A DNA stretch of 53,790 nt from Actinomyces oris (GTDB lineage: Bacteria > Actinomycetota > Actinomycetes > Actinomycetales > Actinomycetaceae): NCBI RefSeq assembly GCF_001937665.1, contig NZ_MSKL01000018.1, positions 1-53,790 on the forward strand, given 5' to 3'. Position 1 is the first letter of the stretch, and each line of letters starts with the position of its first letter. The position numbers were made by a program, and so were the translations under genes. Below, piece after piece: positions 52,139-53,790 of this stretch. A model generated the notes under the pieces. That model was not told the origin of the DNA, did no database searches, and saw only the letters and a program-made list of their open reading frames with translations.

Positions 52139-53790
52139 TCACTGACCGTTCTTGCAGGTCAGACCCGGCTCGGGCACGGTCCCGCTGATGAGGTAGGCGT
52201 CGACGGCGTTGTGAATGCATGGACCCGAGCGCCCGTAGGCGGTGTGGCCGTTGCCCTCCCAGGTGAGGAGCCGACCGGACTCGAGCTGATCGGCCAGCGC
52301 CTGGGACCAGGCGTAGGGCGTGGCCGGGTCACCGGTGGTGCCCACCACCAGGATGGGGGCCGCCCCCTTGGCGTGGATGGGTGCGGGCTTGCGGGTCCCG
52401 TTGTGCCCCCAGGCCCGGCATCGCGCATCCTGGTTGCTCAAGGCGGCGCCGAAGGTCGGCGAGCTCTGGAGGTTCTGCCGGTACTCCTTCTCCCAGCTGG
52501 TCACGTCGCCCTGGACGGGGATGTCCTGGCAGTTGACGGCGTAGAAGGTCGGTGTGCTGCTTCCGGCCGTCGCCCTCCCGTAGAGCACCTGGACGTAGGA
52601 GCCGTCCTTCTGGGTGATGGCCTGGTCGAGCGCGTAGGTGAGGAGCGGCCAGTACTCGGAGGAGTACAGGAAGCGGCGGACAACGCTGCGGATCGTGCGG
52701 CCGTCCACGGTGACATTCGGGTCCGCGGTCTTCAGCGGCGTCTGGTCGGCCGAGGTGATGAGAGCCCGGATCTGCTGCACCCCGGCATCGGCGTCACCCG
52801 TCAGCGGACATCCTTGGCCCTCCTGGACGGCCTGACCGGACTGGCACTGCTCGACGTAGGTGCGCAGCGAGGTCTCGAAGCCCTTGGCCTGCCCGGCGGC
52901 CCGGCCACCCAGTGACAGGGTGGGGTCGACGGCGCCGTCGAGGACCATGCGACCGGTGTTGGCCGGGAACAGGTCGGCGTAGATGGCCCCCAGGTAGGTG
53001 CCGTAGGAGAAGCCCAGGTAGTTGAGCTTCTGGTCCCCGGACAGCGCCCGCAGAACATCGAGGTCCCGGGCCACCGAGACGGTGTCCACATGGTCGAGCA
53101 GCCCGGCCGGCTTGGTGTGGGCGGCGCAGTTGGCCTCCTCCTGCTTGAAGTCCTTGGTGATCTCGTCGATCAGGGTCGGGAAGCTGATGTTGCCCTCCGC
53201 ACCGCCGTCGGCGGCAGGATCCTGGGCGTCCAGGAAGGGGGTGGGGTCGTCTCCGACGGCGTCGGCGATGAGGGAACCGGGCAGGGGGTCGTCGACTCCC
53301 ATGCCCCCCTGGGCGGCTCCGGCGGGCTGCTGACCTGCGCCGTCGTCGCAGGTGATGGCGGTGGAGGAGCCGACGCCGCGGGGGTCGAAGCCGATGATGT
53401 CGTAGGCCTGGTTGACGGTGGGCGAGAACTGGGTCTCGTTGTTCTCCACCATGTCCACCCCGGAGTAGCCGGGACCGCCGGGATTGGCGAAGAGGGTGCC
53501 CTGGCGCGTCGAGCCGGTGGCCAGGTGCTTCTTCATCGCGATCTCAATGGTCTGCCCATCCGGCTGGGAGTAGTCCAACGGCACTGTGACCTTGGCGCAC
53601 TGAAAACCGGTCTTGTCAGCCGACTTCTCCATCCCACCGGTGGCTGCGCAGTCATACCACTCGACCTTCTGACCGTAGAAGGACTCCAGCCCCTGGGGAA
53701 CCGCCGCCTTGGCAACCGGAGCCGGCCCCGCAGCAGGCACCGCCGCGGCAGGAACCACGGCCCCCGCCCCCAGGCACACACCCGCCACAG
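52139..53790 (-). CDS. exported tripeptidyl aminopeptidase-like protein, 5' end beyond the window
   Basis: About 550 residues are visible; the start lies past the right edge, since the frame remains open there. The visible N-terminus is an Ala/Pro-rich export-type region with VCLGAG, which may be the end of a signal peptide. Catalytic features match its neighbour: FANPGGPGYSG, GFSYGTYLG, GTTGDPATPY and NGHTAYGRS. It has an insertion of about 45 residues after CDDGAG (rich in Gly, Asp and Pro) not present in the downstream paralogue. The stop is 72 bases before the next start. Confidence 0.85.
   Translation of the reverse strand, partial: VAGVCLGAGAVVPAAAVPAAGPAPVAKAAVPQGLESFYGQKVEWYDCAATGGMEKSADKTGFQCAKVTVPLDYSQPDGQTIEIAMKKHLATGSTRQGTLFANPGGPGYSGVDMVENNETQFSPTVNQAYDIIGFDPRGVGSSTAITCDDGAGQQPAGAAQGGMGVDDPLPGSLIADAVGDDPTPFLDAQDPAADGGAEGNISFPTLIDEITKDFKQEEANCAAHTKPAGLLDHVDTVSVARDLDVLRALSGDQKLNYLGFSYGTYLGAIYADLFPANTGRMVLDGAVDPTLSLGGRAAGQAKGFETSLRTYVEQCQSGQAVQEGQGCPLTGDADAGVQQIRALITSADQTPLKTADPNVTVDGRTIRSVVRRFLYSSEYWPLLTYALDQAITQKDGSYVQVLYGRATAGSSTPTFYAVNCQDIPVQGDVTSWEKEYRQNLQSSPTFGAALSNQDARCRAWGHNGTRKPAPIHAKGAAPILVVGTTGDPATPYAWSQALADQLESGRLLTWEGNGHTAYGRSGPCIHNAVDAYLISGTVPEPGLTCKNGQ

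Noticed and set aside
1-53790. CRISPR array, insertion sequence or prophage
   Set aside because: No regularly spaced repeats, transposase, integrase or phage structural gene is visible on either strand.

Overview
The window is GC-rich, densely coded actinobacterial chromosome. Lineage markers are an Lsr2 nucleoid protein, CarD next to IspD, a gpmA / senX3-regX3 / phoU neighbourhood of the mycobacterial type, variant leucine-rich repeats, a DUF2993 (LmeA-like) protein and slp-like tripeptidyl aminopeptidases. Gene content and style fit Actinomyces or a close relative; this is inference, because no rRNA or marker phylogeny is available here. I see no insertion sequence, prophage, CRISPR array or replication origin. 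One tRNA gene, tRNA-Thr(CGT), is present.

Region 1 (1-10111, all minus strand): a ten-gene run, read right to left as PP2C phosphatase, zinc-ribbon/FHA protein, FHA/winged-helix-like protein, DUF2993 membrane protein, MoxR AAA+ ATPase, DUF58 protein, small membrane protein, two vWA membrane proteins and a TPR-like protein cut by the window edge. The last six resemble a Bat/MoxR-DUF58-vWA envelope module. The first four look like a Ser/Thr-phosphorylation reader and eraser module. A membrane protein with a variant leucine-rich repeat (10524-11816) diverges from the phosphatase.

Region 2 (11904-31357, mostly plus strand): housekeeping and transport genes. These are an MFS permease, a GT87 mannosyltransferase-like protein, an App1-type phosphatase, two small membrane proteins, a TRIC channel, a CDF cation transporter, CutC, an alpha/beta hydrolase-fold protein without a nucleophile serine, a large HrpA helicase, an orphan ABC-2 permease, cardiolipin synthase, an anchored extracellular protein, a SprT-like metalloprotease and a YbjQ protein.

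Region 3 (31429-38319): a complete L-rhamnose catabolic operon, rhaM - MFS transporter - rhaI - rhaB - rhaD, divergent from a LacI-family regulator. A promoter and an overlapping palindromic operator lie between them.

Region 4 (38805-47421): a DUF2218 protein, a UMF1-type transporter, ispD-carD, the senX3-regX3 phosphate-sensing pair divergent from phoU, gpmA, lsr2 and tRNA-Thr.

Region 5 (47741-53790): an asparagine-permease-like transporter translated with a cytoplasmic-type L-asparaginase. Two tandem paralogous exported tripeptidyl aminopeptidases face them across a strong bidirectional terminator.

The best candidate for an undescribed system is Region 1, where phospho-dependent FHA/PP2C signalling is physically linked to MoxR-vWA envelope machinery. 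No kinase gene lies in the window.
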